The notes under the pieces are model-generated. The model was given only the letters and a program-made list of their open reading frames with translations. It made no database searches and was not told the origin of the DNA. This document shows positions 28,926-38,315 of a stretch of DNA of 64,000 bases, piece by piece. The number at the start of each line of letters is the position of its first letter. Position 1 is the stretch's first letter. Source of the DNA: Georhizobium profundi (lineage in GTDB: Bacteria; Pseudomonadota; Alphaproteobacteria; Rhizobiales; Rhizobiaceae); assembly GCF_003952725.1 (NCBI RefSeq), contig NZ_CP032509.1, positions 1,140,001 through 1,204,000 of the forward strand, written 5' to 3'. The position numbers and the translations under genes are program-made.

Positions 28926-31487
28926 TCACAGACCGATACCCGATTCGCCCATGGCTTCCGCAATCAAATCTTCCGATGCTTCTTCCAGGATCGCGTCATT
29001 GGCCTCGCCGGCCACCGATTCCTTGCCCACTTCGAGCATGATCGGCACTGCGAGCGGTGAAATATGCGAGAGGCGCTTCAAGACGATGTGCCCCTTGATG
29101 CGCGCGAGCATGTCGGAAAGACGCCGGATGTCGAGAAGTCCCGCCGCCGCATCGGCATGGGTCGCCTGCAGGAGGATGTGGTCCGGCTCATGGCTGCGCA
29201 GAACATCGTAGATGAGGTCGGATGAGACGGTGACCTGACGGCCGGTCTTTTCCTGGCCCGGATGCCGGCGCTCGATGAGTCCTGAGATCACGGCGCACTG
29301 CCTGAAGGTCCGCTTGAGCAGCCAGGATTCGGCGAGCCATGCTTCGAGGTCGTCGCCCAGCATGTCTTCGTCGAACAAATCGGAGAGAGCCGGCCGGCGC
29401 CTGTCGAAAAGTTCGCCCATGTCGGACAGTGCCCAGATCGCCAGGGCATAATCGGTTGCCACGAAGCCGAGCGGCTTTGCGCGCGCCCGCTCCAGCCGGC
29501 GCGTCAGGAGCATCCCGAGCGTCTGGTGGGCGAGGCGGCCTTCGAAGGAATAGGCGACCATGTAATGCCGTCGGCCTCTGGGAAAGGTCTCGATCAAGAG
29601 CTCGTCGCGTGATGGCAGAATCGATTTTTCCTTCTGGATGCGCAGCCAGTCTCCGACCTGGTCGGGCAGAGCGCCCCATTGGGTGGGATCGGCCAGCATG
29701 GCGCGCACCTGGTCTGCCAGATAGGTCGAGAGCGGAAACTTGCCGCCGGCGTAGGTCGGGATCTTCGCATCGTTGCTCGGCGACAGCGAAACGATGCACT
29801 CGTTCTCGCGAATACCTTCGAAACGCAGCACGCGGCCGGAAAAGAGAAACGTGTCGCCGGCAACCATCGTCTCGAGAAAGTATTCCTCGATCTTGCCGAG
29901 CGTGGGCCCGCCACGCGCCGCTGTCACGCCTGCCTTGCCGCGCTTAACGAGCCGGACGTTGAGCGCCGGGGCCTCCACGATCGTTCCGACGTTGAGGCGA
30001 TATTGCTGAGCGATCCGCGGATGGGAGACGCGCCAAAGGCCGTCGGCGGTCAGGCGGATCTTGGCATAGCGATCATATGTCTTCAGCGCATAGCCGCCGG
30101 TCGCGACGAACTCCAGAACCCGGTCGAACGTGTCGCGTCCGACCTCCTGATAGGGCGAGGCGGAGGTGACTTCCGCAAAGAGCTCATCCGCATCGAAGGG
30201 GGCCGAGCAAGCCATTCCGAGGATGTGCTGGGCCAAAACGTCAAGTGCGCCCGCGCCAATCGGGGGCGTGTCCTGGGCACCGAGATAGTTGGCGTCGAGC
30301 GCCGCCTGGCATTCCATCACCTCGAAGCGATTGGCCGGAACGAGGATCGCGCGGCTCGGCTCGTCCATGCGGTGATTGGCGCGCCCGATACGCTGGGCGA
30401 GCCGGCTTGCGCCCTTCGGCGCGCCCACATGAATGACGAGATCCACATCGCCCCAGTCGATGCCAAGATCGAGCGTGGAGGTCGCGACGACGGCGCGGAG
30501 CGCATTGTCGGCCATTGCCGCTTCCACGCGCCTTCGCTGGCTGACATCGAGCGAGCCGTGATGCAGCGCGATCGGGAGATTGTCTTCGTTCACGTGCCAG
30601 AGTTCGCGGAACAGCATTTCCGCCTGGCTGCGCGTGTTGACGAAAAGCAGGGTCGTCTGATGGTCCTTGATGGCCTTGTAGACGTCCGGGATCGCGTAGC
30701 GGGCCGAATGGCCGGCCCAGGGCACGCGCTCATCCGACTGCAGGATGCTGATCAAGGGTTTCGCGCCGCCGCTGACGACGATGCGCTCGGCCAGCCGGCG
30801 CTCACGACCATCCTGCGCCACCAGCCAGCCCTGCAGCTCTTCCGGCTCCGCCACGGTTGCCGAGAGACCGATTGTCACGAGATCCGGCCGCAGGCGCCGG
30901 AGCCGCGCAAGCCCGAGCGCCAGCAGATGGCCGCGCTTCGAAGTCACCAGCGAATGCAGCTCGTCGAAGATGACGGTCTTCAGGTCGGAAAAGAACCGAT
31001 CCGCATCTGGGGAGGCAAGGAGGAGCGCCAGCTGCTCCGGCGTCGTCAGAAGAATGTCGGGCGGATTGGTCTTCTGCCGTGTGCGCTTGGTCTGCGAGGT
31101 GTCGCCGGTTCGTGTCTCGGTGCGGATCGGCAGCTTCATTTCGTCGACGGGGCGCGACAGGTTTCGCTCGATATCGACGGCGAGGGCCTTGAGGGGCGAA
31201 ATGTAGAGCGTGTGGATGCCGTTTCTGGCAGCGCCTGGTTTTGCAGGCCCGCGCTCGGCCAGATCGGTGAGGCTCGGGAGAAAGCCGGCGAGCGTCTTGC
31301 CAGCACCTGTCGGCGCGATCAGCAGAACCGACTTGCCCGACCGAACCTTCGCCAGCAGTTCCAACTGGTGCGCACGCGGCTGCCACCCGCGCGAGGCGAA
31401 CCAGTCGATGAATTGCGCAGGCAGGGCAAACCGAGGCCCTTCGCCATCCACCTCGAGTTGTGCTGCCAGTCGCGGGTCATGCTCCAT
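28926..31487 (-). CDS. Ligase-associated DNA damage response DEXH-box helicase (Lhr family)
   Basis: 853-residue superfamily 2 helicase. Walker A is SVLLIAPTGAGKTLAGFLPS (about residues 54-73), motif II is VIFDELHSLV, motif IV is LLFVNTRSQAEMLFRELW, and motif VI is RLAQRIGRANHRMD. A winged-helix region and the Lhr-type C-terminal domain follow. Lhr helicases translocate 3' to 5' on single-stranded DNA. The neighbouring pdeM, exonuclease and ligase genes place it in the ligase-associated damage-response set. It is transcribed ahead of pdeM. Confidence 0.94.
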   Translation of the reverse strand: MEHDPRLAAQLEVDGEGPRFALPAQFIDWFASRGWQPRAHQLELLAKVRSGKSVLLIAPTGAGKTLAGFLPSLTDLAERGPAKPGAARNGIHTLYISPLKALAVDIERNLSRPVDEMKLPIRTETRTGDTSQTKRTRQKTNPPDILLTTPEQLALLLASPDADRFFSDLKTVIFDELHSLVTSKRGHLLALGLARLRRLRPDLVTIGLSATVAEPEELQGWLVAQDGRERRLAERIVVSGGAKPLISILQSDERVPWAGHSARYAIPDVYKAIKDHQTTLLFVNTRSQAEMLFRELWHVNEDNLPIALHHGSLDVSQRRRVEAAMADNALRAVVATSTLDLGIDWGDVDLVIHVGAPKGASRLAQRIGRANHRMDEPSRAILVPANRFEVMECQAALDANYLGAQDTPPIGAGALDVLAQHILGMACSAPFDADELFAEVTSASPYQEVGRDTFDRVLEFVATGGYALKTYDRYAKIRLTADGLWRVSHPRIAQQYRLNVGTIVEAPALNVRLVKRGKAGVTAARGGPTLGKIEEYFLETMVAGDTFLFSGRVLRFEGIRENECIVSLSPSNDAKIPTYAGGKFPLSTYLADQVRAMLADPTQWGALPDQVGDWLRIQKEKSILPSRDELLIETFPRGRRHYMVAYSFEGRLAHQTLGMLLTRRLERARAKPLGFVATDYALAIWALSDMGELFDRRRPALSDLFDEDMLGDDLEAWLAESWLLKRTFRQCAVISGLIERRHPGQEKTGRQVTVSSDLIYDVLRSHEPDHILLQATHADAAAGLLDIRRLSDMLARIKGHIVLKRLSHISPLAVPIMLEVGKESVAGEANDAILEEASEDLIAEAMGESGIGL

Positions 31488-31535
31488 GACCCGTTAAGGT
31501 AGGCCCGGCATCGGCAATCGCCAAGGCGCAGACGC

Positions 31536-32549
31536 TCAGTGCAGCACTTCCGTCGGTGCGATATCGGGTGAAGCGTCGATCACCGGCAGATCGGCGAGCG
31601 TGACGCCCGCGGCCGAGCGCCTACGGGCAACGACCAGAAGACCGATGATCGTCTCGGCTCCATCCTTGCGGATCGGCCCGCGCTCGGTCACCACGATGTC
31701 GAAGCCATGCCGATCCAGAAGGGCGCGCAGATAGTGTTCGCCGTGCCTGTAGCGAAGGGATGGCTGCAGTTGCCAGTCGACATCGGCTGCTCCGTCCTCG
31801 ACCGAAAAGGCGAAATAGCCATCGGTTGCAATGATCGCGGCAGCCGTCGCGAAGACCGGCTCCAGATCGCCGAGATACATGAAGACGTCGGCAGCGGTGA
31901 CGAGATCCGCCTTCAGCGCTTCATTGTCCGGCAGTGGCACGCCCCCGTTGGCGGGGCCGCTTGCGAGGTCCGCCGGTGCGAGCTGGTCATAAACCGCTTT
32001 TTCCGCAGCCTTCGCCAGCATGCCCTTGGAGATGTCGTAGCCCTTGAGGAACGAGACGCGGTTGCGCAGGCGTTCGCCGAGAAGCCCGGTTCCGCAGCCG
32101 AGATCGATTGCCGTCTTGAAGCGGTCCGGCGCGTTGGCGACAATCAGCGCGGTCAGTTTCTCCGGGATCGAATAGGAAAGGCCCTCGACGAGCGCGGAAT
32201 CGAAGCGTTCGGCGTAGTCGTCGAACAGCCGCGCGACATAGGCGGCCGGGGGCTGGCTCGGGGCCTGTGCCTGGCCGAGCGCCGCGAGCTTTAGCCCGGC
32301 GCCGTAGATATCCGCCGGTGCAAGACGCAGAACCTCGCGAAAGGCCTCGCTCGCCGCTGCGAGACGCCCGGATTTTTCCTCAAGCACGCCAAGGGTAAAA
32401 TGGCCTGCTGGCCATGAGGGCACGAGTTCGAGCGCCTGGCGCATGAGATCGGCAGCGGCCGCGAAGTCGCCCGCATCGGCGAGCATGCGCGCATAATCGG
32501 CGCGCCGATCGGCTACCAGATCGCCGGAGGAAAACGACAGTTGTGTCAT
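31536..32549 (-). CDS. TPR-containing class I SAM-dependent methyltransferase
   Basis: About 337 residues from MTQLSFSSGDLVADRRAD; the frame opens upstream at 32624, and no ribosome site settles the start. Residues 20-90 form two tetratricopeptide-like repeats (ADAGDFAAAADLMRQALELV and GRLAAASEAFREVLRLAP). The methyltransferase domain has motif I TAIDLGCGTGLLGERL (about 155-170) and YDISKGMLAKA. The target, likely a protein or small molecule, is unknown. It lies between the two arms of the DNA-damage locus and reads leftward, 48 bases before the helicase gene, so co-transcription with it is possible. Confidence 0.85.
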   Translation of the reverse strand: MTQLSFSSGDLVADRRADYARMLADAGDFAAAADLMRQALELVPSWPAGHFTLGVLEEKSGRLAAASEAFREVLRLAPADIYGAGLKLAALGQAQAPSQPPAAYVARLFDDYAERFDSALVEGLSYSIPEKLTALIVANAPDRFKTAIDLGCGTGLLGERLRNRVSFLKGYDISKGMLAKAAEKAVYDQLAPADLASGPANGGVPLPDNEALKADLVTAADVFMYLGDLEPVFATAAAIIATDGYFAFSVEDGAADVDWQLQPSLRYRHGEHYLRALLDRHGFDIVVTERGPIRKDGAETIIGLLVVARRRSAAGVTLADLPVIDASPDIAPTEVLH

Positions 32550-32649
32550 GATGATCAAGCGCCAAAGGAGGACGGCGCGGGCTATGCGCGCATGGCGATG
32601 ATTTGGCAAGCGCCTTTTCGCCACACCACAGGCGCCTTATCTAGAGACG

Positions 32650-33660
32650 ATGCGCCCCGATGATCTGCTCAAGCCGCGCCCCGAGGGGCTCTATTGTCCG
32701 CCAGGTGATTTCTACATCGATCCGGTGCGCCCCGTGGAGCGCGCGCTGGTCACGCATGGCCATGCCGATCACGCCCGACCGGGCAATCAGAACGTGCTCG
32801 CCACCCGGCAGACGCTGGACATCATGGCGATCCGCTATGGCGAGAACTTCGCGGCCAGCCGGCAAGAAGCGGCAATCGGCGAGAGGCTGACGATCAACGG
32901 CGTCACCGTGTCGTTTCATCCCGCCGGGCATGTGCTGGGATCGGCGCAAATCTGCGTCGAGAAGGATGGGCTTCGGATCGTTGCGTCCGGCGATTACAAG
33001 CCGCGGCCGGACCCGACCTGTGCGGCGTTCGAGCCGGTGCCCTGCGATGTCTTCATCACCGAGGCGACCTTCGCGCTGCCGGTGTTTCGCCATCCCGACG
33101 ACCGCGAAGAGATCGGCAAGCTCCTGAAGTCCGTGCGGCAGTTTCCGGAGCGCTCGCACCTCGTCGGCGCCTATGCGCTCGGCAAGGCACAGCGGGTGAT
33201 CCGGCTGATCCGCGACGCGGGCTATGACGAAACCATCTACATCCACGGCGCGCTGAAGACGCTCTGCGACTATTACGAATCCCAAGGGGTTGCGCTCGGT
33301 CCGCTGGCGCCGGCCACCATCGACAACGGCAAGAAGGGCGATTTCGCGGGCGCGATCGTCGTTGGACCGCCGTCGGCCTTTGCCGATCGCTGGGCGCGGC
33401 GTTTTCCCGATCCGGTGTCCTGCTTCGCCTCGGGCTGGATGCGCGTGCGCCAGCGCGCCAAGCAACGCGGCGTGGAACTGCCGATCATTCTTTCCGACCA
33501 TGCCGACTGGGACGAGTTGATCGAAACGATCACCGCCATCTCGCCTTCGGAAGTCTGGGTGACGCATGGGCGCGAAGAGGCGCTGGTTCGCTGGTGCGAG
33601 TTGAACGGTATCCGCGCTCGCCCGTTACATCTGGTCGGATACGAAGACGAGGCTGAGTGA
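32650..33660 (+). CDS. Ligase-associated DNA damage response exonuclease (MBL fold)
   Basis: 336-residue metallo-beta-lactamase/beta-CASP-type nuclease related to SNM1/CPSF73 proteins. The zinc motif THGHADHARPGN appears near residue 35, with HPAGHVLGSAQI, SGDYKPRPDPT, and the late motifs LSDHADWDELI and WVTHGREEALVRW. Homologues occur in fixed association with an Lhr helicase, PdeM and an ATP-dependent ligase and are expected to process DNA ends. The start at 32650 is the first ATG (MRPDDLLKPRPEGLYCPPGD). The next gene overlaps its stop. Confidence 0.93.
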   Translation: MRPDDLLKPRPEGLYCPPGDFYIDPVRPVERALVTHGHADHARPGNQNVLATRQTLDIMAIRYGENFAASRQEAAIGERLTINGVTVSFHPAGHVLGSAQICVEKDGLRIVASGDYKPRPDPTCAAFEPVPCDVFITEATFALPVFRHPDDREEIGKLLKSVRQFPERSHLVGAYALGKAQRVIRLIRDAGYDETIYIHGALKTLCDYYESQGVALGPLAPATIDNGKKGDFAGAIVVGPPSAFADRWARRFPDPVSCFASGWMRVRQRAKQRGVELPIILSDHADWDELIETITAISPSEVWVTHGREEALVRWCELNGIRARPLHLVGYEDEAE

Positions 33661-34526
33661 TGATTGCCAGACTTTTAGGAACGACCGCAGTTCTGCTCGC
33701 GGCCTGCCTGCAACCGGTGTCGGCAGCGTCTCCGGACGCCTGGGCCGAATTCGCCGAGACCGTGGACGAGAAGTGCCGCGCGCTGGCCGAGGGCGAGATG
33801 GAGATCGAGGCGGTTCGGGTCGACCCGTTCGGCAGCGAAACGTACGGCCTTGCAATCGTTTCCGGCCGGGTTGGCGAGGCGGCGGTCGAACGCATCTGCG
33901 TGATGGACAAGCAGAGCGAGGAGGCCGAACTTGGCGGTGAATTGCCGATGACTGCGGCAACCGGCGACGCTCTTGGTTTTTTGGCGAGCGAGGATCGGGC
34001 CGACCTCGACACGATGCGGGCGGCTGCGGAGCGGACATTGGCCGAGATCGAGTCGAGCGGCGAGCCGCTCGATGCCGGCGCCATGGACGCTGCTGACAAC
34101 GCCTTGACCGGGCTGAACGACACCTTCTCGGCGATCGCATTGGCCCCGGGCGCCTATGCCTGCACGGTCTACTGGTACGGTTTCTTGGACCAGGGCGCGC
34201 GCCGGGTTGGCGACCATCGCTGCCGGGTCACCGAAGCCGAGATCGGGACAATCGTCGAGAAGATTTCGGGTGAGCGCCTCGCCGCCAATCTCGTGGCAGA
34301 TGGTGACCGGACGGTCTATGTCGGCCGCACGTTTCTCGAAGGCCAGAGCGAAAACGCTTACGACGCGGCCAACCCCGCCAATGCGGGCAATTCCAATTTC
34401 GGCAACAAGGTGGGCCTGGCGGCGCAACTCGGCGACAGCGTCTATCTGATTTCGACGCAGGCGCGGGGCATGGAGCCGAAGGACGAGACGTTCTTTGAAA
34501 TCATCGCCCTGACGCCCGCGCCGTGA
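33660..34526 (+). CDS. Uncharacterised secreted protein inside the DNA-damage operon
   Basis: 288 residues with a clear signal peptide (MIARLLGTTAVLLAACLQPVSA-ASPDAW); the cysteine in the signal is not a good lipobox. The mature protein is acidic and has cysteines in EKCRAL, ERICVM, YACTVYW and HRCRVT that could form two disulfides. No family is recognised. The ATG overlaps the exonuclease stop (TGATG; a GTG three bases earlier is also in frame), and its own stop lies four bases before the ligase start, so it is translated within the repair operon although it should leave the cytoplasm. Confidence 0.8.
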   Translation: MIARLLGTTAVLLAACLQPVSAASPDAWAEFAETVDEKCRALAEGEMEIEAVRVDPFGSETYGLAIVSGRVGEAAVERICVMDKQSEEAELGGELPMTAATGDALGFLASEDRADLDTMRAAAERTLAEIESSGEPLDAGAMDAADNALTGLNDTFSAIALAPGAYACTVYWYGFLDQGARRVGDHRCRVTEAEIGTIVEKISGERLAANLVADGDRTVYVGRTFLEGQSENAYDAANPANAGNSNFGNKVGLAAQLGDSVYLISTQARGMEPKDETFFEIIALTPAP

Positions 34527-34530
34527 TCCG

Positions 34531-36165
34531 ATGAAACGCTTCGCCGAACTGCTCGACCGCCTGCTCCTGACCCCGTCGCGCAACGGCAAGCTCACGCTGC
34601 TCGTGGATTACTTCACGACAGTGCCGGATCCTGAGCGGGGGCTGGCCCTTGCCGCGATTACGCGCGACCTGTCGATCGCATCTGTAAAGCCAGCCATGCT
34701 GCGGGCGCTGGTGGAGGAGCGGATCGATCCGATCCTGTTCGGATATTCCTATGATTATGTCGGCGATCTGGCCGAGACGATCGCACTGATTTGGCCGACC
34801 GAGGCGAGCGCGCTCGACCGGCGGAACGACGTGCCGACGCTGTCGGAAGTGGTGCAGACGCTGGATGCGACGAGCCGGGCGAAGGCGCCGGCGGTCATGG
34901 CGGACTGGCTCGATCGCCTCGATGCATCAGGCCGGTATGCGCTGATCAAGCTCGCGACCGGAGGCTTGCGCATCGGCGTCTCCTCGCGGCTCGCCAAGCA
35001 GGCGCTCGCCGATTTCGGCAAGGTCGACGTGGTCGAGATCGAGGAGCTCTGGCACGGGCTGACGCTGCCCTATCTGGAGCTTTTTGCATGGTTGGAAGGT
35101 CATGCGCCGAAGCCCGAGAGCCTTGCGGCCGCGCCGTTTCGGCCGGTGATGCTGGCAACCGCCATCGAGGATGGCGATCTCGACAAGCTGGACCCTGCCG
35201 ATTACGCCGCCGAATGGAAATGGGACGGCATCCGAGTACAGGCGACATCGGAGCGCGGTGTGCGCCGGCTTTATACGCGCACCGGCGACGACATCTCCGG
35301 CACATTTCCCGATATTCTCGAGGCGCTCGATTTCGAAGGCGCGATGGACGGCGAACTGCTCGTCGGCCACAGCCCCGACCTGACAGCAGGCAAGCAGGGC
35401 CCGGTCGAAATCGGCACCTTCGGCGACCTGCAGCAGCGATTGAACCGCAAGGCCGTCACCGCGAAGACGATGGAGGCCTATCCGGCCTTCATCCGCGCCT
35501 ATGATCTCATGCAGGATGGCAGCGAAGACCTTCGTGCGGCGCCTTTTCGCGAGCGACGGGCGCGCCTGGAAGCTTTCGTGCTCGGGCTCGATCCGACGCG
35601 CTTCGATATCTCCCGGCTCGTCGAATTCACCGACTGGCAGCAGATCGTCGACTTCCGCACCGAGCCACCGCATCCGATCATCGAAGGGCTGATGCTGAAG
35701 CGGTGGGACAGCCCTTACGTGCCCGGCCGACCGCGCGGCCCGTGGTTCAAATGGAAGCGTGAGCCGTTCACCATCGACGCGGTGCTGATGTATGCGCAGC
35801 GCGGCCATGGAAAGCGGTCGAGCTTCTATTCCGATTACACATTCGGGGTCTGGAAGGGCGACACGCCGGAAACCGGTGAATTGGTGCCCGTTGGCAAGGC
35901 TTATTTCGGCTTTACGGATGACGAATTGAAGCTGATCGACAAATTCGTGCGCGACAACACGATCGACCGCTACGGCCCGGTCCGTTCCGTCAAGGCGACG
36001 CCCGAGGTGGGGCTGGTGTTGGAAATCGCGTTCGAGGGGCTGAACCGCTCCGCCCGGCACAAATCGGGCGTCGCGATGCGTTTTCCGCGCATATCGCGGC
36101 TGCGCTGGGACAAGCCGGCGCGCGAGGCCGATCGCCTGGAGACACTGGAACGGATGCTGGACTGA
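34531..36165 (+). CDS. Cisplatin damage response ATP-dependent DNA ligase
   Basis: 544-residue ATP-dependent DNA ligase. The adenylated lysine is in AAEWKWDGIRVQ (about residue 229, motif I KxDG). Motif III is the GAMDGELLVG block, motif IV is EGLMLKR, and motif V is PWFKWKREPFTID. An N-terminal helical DNA-binding domain and a C-terminal OB fold (LVLEIAFEGLNRS) complete the enzyme. The family is the ligase of the four-gene ligase-associated damage-response set, all of which is present in this window. It is the last gene of the rightward arm. Confidence 0.94.
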   Translation: MKRFAELLDRLLLTPSRNGKLTLLVDYFTTVPDPERGLALAAITRDLSIASVKPAMLRALVEERIDPILFGYSYDYVGDLAETIALIWPTEASALDRRNDVPTLSEVVQTLDATSRAKAPAVMADWLDRLDASGRYALIKLATGGLRIGVSSRLAKQALADFGKVDVVEIEELWHGLTLPYLELFAWLEGHAPKPESLAAAPFRPVMLATAIEDGDLDKLDPADYAAEWKWDGIRVQATSERGVRRLYTRTGDDISGTFPDILEALDFEGAMDGELLVGHSPDLTAGKQGPVEIGTFGDLQQRLNRKAVTAKTMEAYPAFIRAYDLMQDGSEDLRAAPFRERRARLEAFVLGLDPTRFDISRLVEFTDWQQIVDFRTEPPHPIIEGLMLKRWDSPYVPGRPRGPWFKWKREPFTIDAVLMYAQRGHGKRSSFYSDYTFGVWKGDTPETGELVPVGKAYFGFTDDELKLIDKFVRDNTIDRYGPVRSVKATPEVGLVLEIAFEGLNRSARHKSGVAMRFPRISRLRWDKPAREADRLETLERMLD

Positions 36166-36243
36166 CGGGGCGCCTTGCCAAAGCCGCAAAGGCTTCCTAC
36201 CTCGCCAACTTTAAGACGCGCTGACAGCTTCGGAAAGGCACCA

Positions 36244-36510
36244 ATGTCGGGCAGGGTGACACGGTTTTTGGGCGATACGCCGGGACGGACGCTGGTCAAG
36301 CTTCTCGTCGTCTCCTTCATCGTCGGCGTCGTGATGAACGTGATGGGGTGGTATCCGCTGGATATTTACTACTTCGTCCGCGACTTCGCGCTTTATCTCT
36401 GGGATTTGGGCTTCGATGCCTTCGGCAGCGTAGGCAATTACCTGATTCTCGGCGCGATGGTGGTCATTCCTGTCTTCCTCATTCTGCGCATCGTCAGCTA
36501 TCGGAACTGA
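36244..36510 (+). CDS. DUF6460-like small inner membrane protein
   Basis: 88 residues from MSGRVTRFLGDTPGRTLVKL with two hydrophobic segments (VVSFIVGVVMNVMGW and YLILGAMVVIPVFLIL). The first half matches the conserved start of a small rhizobial membrane protein family that I associate with DUF6460. The frame opens earlier at 36175, but this ATG follows GGAAAGGCACC. Function is unknown. The CAP-domain gene follows seven bases after its stop. Confidence 0.75.
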   Translation: MSGRVTRFLGDTPGRTLVKLLVVSFIVGVVMNVMGWYPLDIYYFVRDFALYLWDLGFDAFGSVGNYLILGAMVVIPVFLILRIVSYRN

Positions 36511-36517
36511 TCCTTTC

Positions 36518-37003
36518 ATGCAGACCAGACGTTTCGTCCTTCTCGGAAGCGGCGCGGCCGGGCTTGCGCTGATTGCAGGGTGCTCGACGCTCGGCACCCG
36601 CAGTTCGATCCCGGGCCAGGTCGTCACCATGGACGCGATCGAGCGGGTGAACGCCTTTCGCGTCGCCAATGGGAGGACGCCGCTGCGCCATGATGCGCGT
36701 GCCTCGGAAGCAGCGCTTTCTCATGCACGCACGATGGCCGAGAACCGCCGCATGGCGCACAATATCGGCGTCGGCGCCGATTTCGTGCAGCGCATGAAGG
36801 GACAGAACGTGACCTTGCCGGCCGCCGAGAACATCGCGACCGGGCAGGCGACTGTCGATCGCGCGTTGCTCGCCTGGGAAGTTTCCGCAAGCCACCGCGC
36901 CAATACGCTCGATCCCCGCTTTACCGGTCTCGGCGTCGCCATGGCACAGGACACCGGCAATGGTGGTGCGCCCTATTGGGCGATGATCCTTTCGGGCGGC
37001 TGA
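36518..37003 (+). CDS. CAP-domain (SCP/PR1) lipoprotein
   Basis: 161 residues. An arginine-bearing signal peptide ends in a lipobox (LALIAGC, cysteine near residue 22), predicting a lipoprotein. The CAP domain follows: IERVNAFRVANGRTPLRHD, ALSHARTMAENRRMAH, AAENIATGQ, and WEVSASHRANTLDPRFTGLG. The usual CAP histidines and acidic residues are recognisable (MAHN, AENI, SHRAN). Bacterial CAP proteins are envelope proteins of mostly unknown activity. It is probably co-transcribed with the small membrane protein upstream. Confidence 0.85.
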   Translation: MQTRRFVLLGSGAAGLALIAGCSTLGTRSSIPGQVVTMDAIERVNAFRVANGRTPLRHDARASEAALSHARTMAENRRMAHNIGVGADFVQRMKGQNVTLPAAENIATGQATVDRALLAWEVSASHRANTLDPRFTGLGVAMAQDTGNGGAPYWAMILSGG

Positions 37004-37016
37004 AGCCGTCGCCCAA

Positions 37017-38291
37017 TCAATAGCGGCTGTTGCCGGAGCCTTCATCGACGATGGGCGTGTCGACCGCGGCATAGAGACTGGCGTCGGAATAGACGACCCT
37101 GCGCGCATCTGCGCCAAGGTGAAGGCCGACGACCAAGTTGACGTAGCGGTTGACGCCGATCCGTGTGTCCAGAACGCCTGCAGAGGCTCCATTCAGCGCG
37201 ATGCCTGTCGTTCGGCCTGCCGATCTGCCGACCCGGGTCGCATCCTGGAACTTGTTGCCGTCGATCCAGCCATATTGCGAGGCGGCGTCACCCACTTCCG
37301 CAACGAGGCCGGTCCAGCTGGTATCCGGCTGCTCCACCAGCAGATCGTTGCCCGTTACGATGAAATCGCGGGCGCGCATCAGGCGCATGCCCGTTCTGAA
37401 AGTCTGAAAGTGGCAGTTGGTGATCCAGAAGAGCGGCTTGCCGGCATTGCCCCCGTCCAGCGGGTATTCGTCCGCCTCCACGAGCACGCCCTCGTCGCAG
37501 GCAACGGCAGAGTGCTTATCGATCGTGATGCCTTCGTGGGTGCCGATGAGATGCACGCCGCAGCCGGCAAAATAGGCCTGGCAATTCTCGATGGTAAAGT
37601 CGACCGGGTGGCTCTCGCCGTCGCCCTCGGCAACGATCGCGCTTCCCTGGCGCTCGCCCGGCACCATGTGGCGGACGCCGTTATGGATGCAGCCGCGCAC
37701 CACACCGTGCCGCTGGTTGACGAGGCGAATGCCGGTGCGAAAGCCGCGATCGTGATCGGTCGCGCTTGTATGGACATTGGTGATGTCGAAGGTGCGGTAG
37801 ACCGAACCCGTTCCGCCGCTGGCCGTGAGGGTCAGCGCCCCATGCGGCGTCCCGGCAACTCCTGACAGCAGCCCGAAATCGCGCGCAGTCAGCGCGTTGC
37901 CGGTCGAAATGCCGATCTCGCCGCAGTCGAAGTGCAGCGCGTCGCCCTCGGCGTGGTCGACGATGAAATGGTTGCGGCCAAGGCCCTGCAGCATGCTCGG
38001 CTGCTCGGTGAAGCCAGTGCCGAAGACGATCGGTTCGGTCAGCCGGTAGGTGCCGACCAGCGCCACGCCAAGCCCCGAGTGCAGGGCGCGGCGAACGGCA
38101 TCCGTATCGTCGGCCACGCCGTCGCCTACCGCGCCAAAGTTTTCGGGCGCCGTCCAGCCGGGAAAAGTGGCAGCCTGACGTTCGGGAGCGCGTTGGGCCC
38201 AGGCGTGCGGCGTGCCGAGCAGCAGGGCTGTCGCCGCGCCGGCGCCTGACCAGAGGAACGTGCGGCGCGTGAATTGAGCTTTTTCGGTCAT
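37017..38291 (-). CDS. Tat-exported right-handed beta-helix (pectate-lyase-superfamily-like) protein
   Basis: 424 residues. The twin-arginine signal RRTFLWSGAGAATALLLG ends near HAWA-QR. The mature protein begins with the pectate lyase 3 signature FGAVGDGVADDTDAVRRAL and continues as repeated beta-helix turns with VRGCIHNGV, FTIENCQAYF and FWITNCHFQ. It may bind or cleave a polysaccharide; no catalytic set is evident, so lyase activity is not claimed. It lies 24 bases after the HDAC-like gene on the same strand, with GGAG before its start. Confidence 0.82.
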   Translation of the reverse strand: MTEKAQFTRRTFLWSGAGAATALLLGTPHAWAQRAPERQAATFPGWTAPENFGAVGDGVADDTDAVRRALHSGLGVALVGTYRLTEPIVFGTGFTEQPSMLQGLGRNHFIVDHAEGDALHFDCGEIGISTGNALTARDFGLLSGVAGTPHGALTLTASGGTGSVYRTFDITNVHTSATDHDRGFRTGIRLVNQRHGVVRGCIHNGVRHMVPGERQGSAIVAEGDGESHPVDFTIENCQAYFAGCGVHLIGTHEGITIDKHSAVACDEGVLVEADEYPLDGGNAGKPLFWITNCHFQTFRTGMRLMRARDFIVTGNDLLVEQPDTSWTGLVAEVGDAASQYGWIDGNKFQDATRVGRSAGRTTGIALNGASAGVLDTRIGVNRYVNLVVGLHLGADARRVVYSDASLYAAVDTPIVDEGSGNSRY

Positions 38292-38315
38292 TAGGTCGTG
38301 CCGCTCCTGCCAGTC

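Noticed and set aside
29679..31502. 607-codon plus-strand frame antisense to the Lhr-type helicase
   Set aside because: All helicase motifs are on the minus strand; the plus-strand product has no domain.
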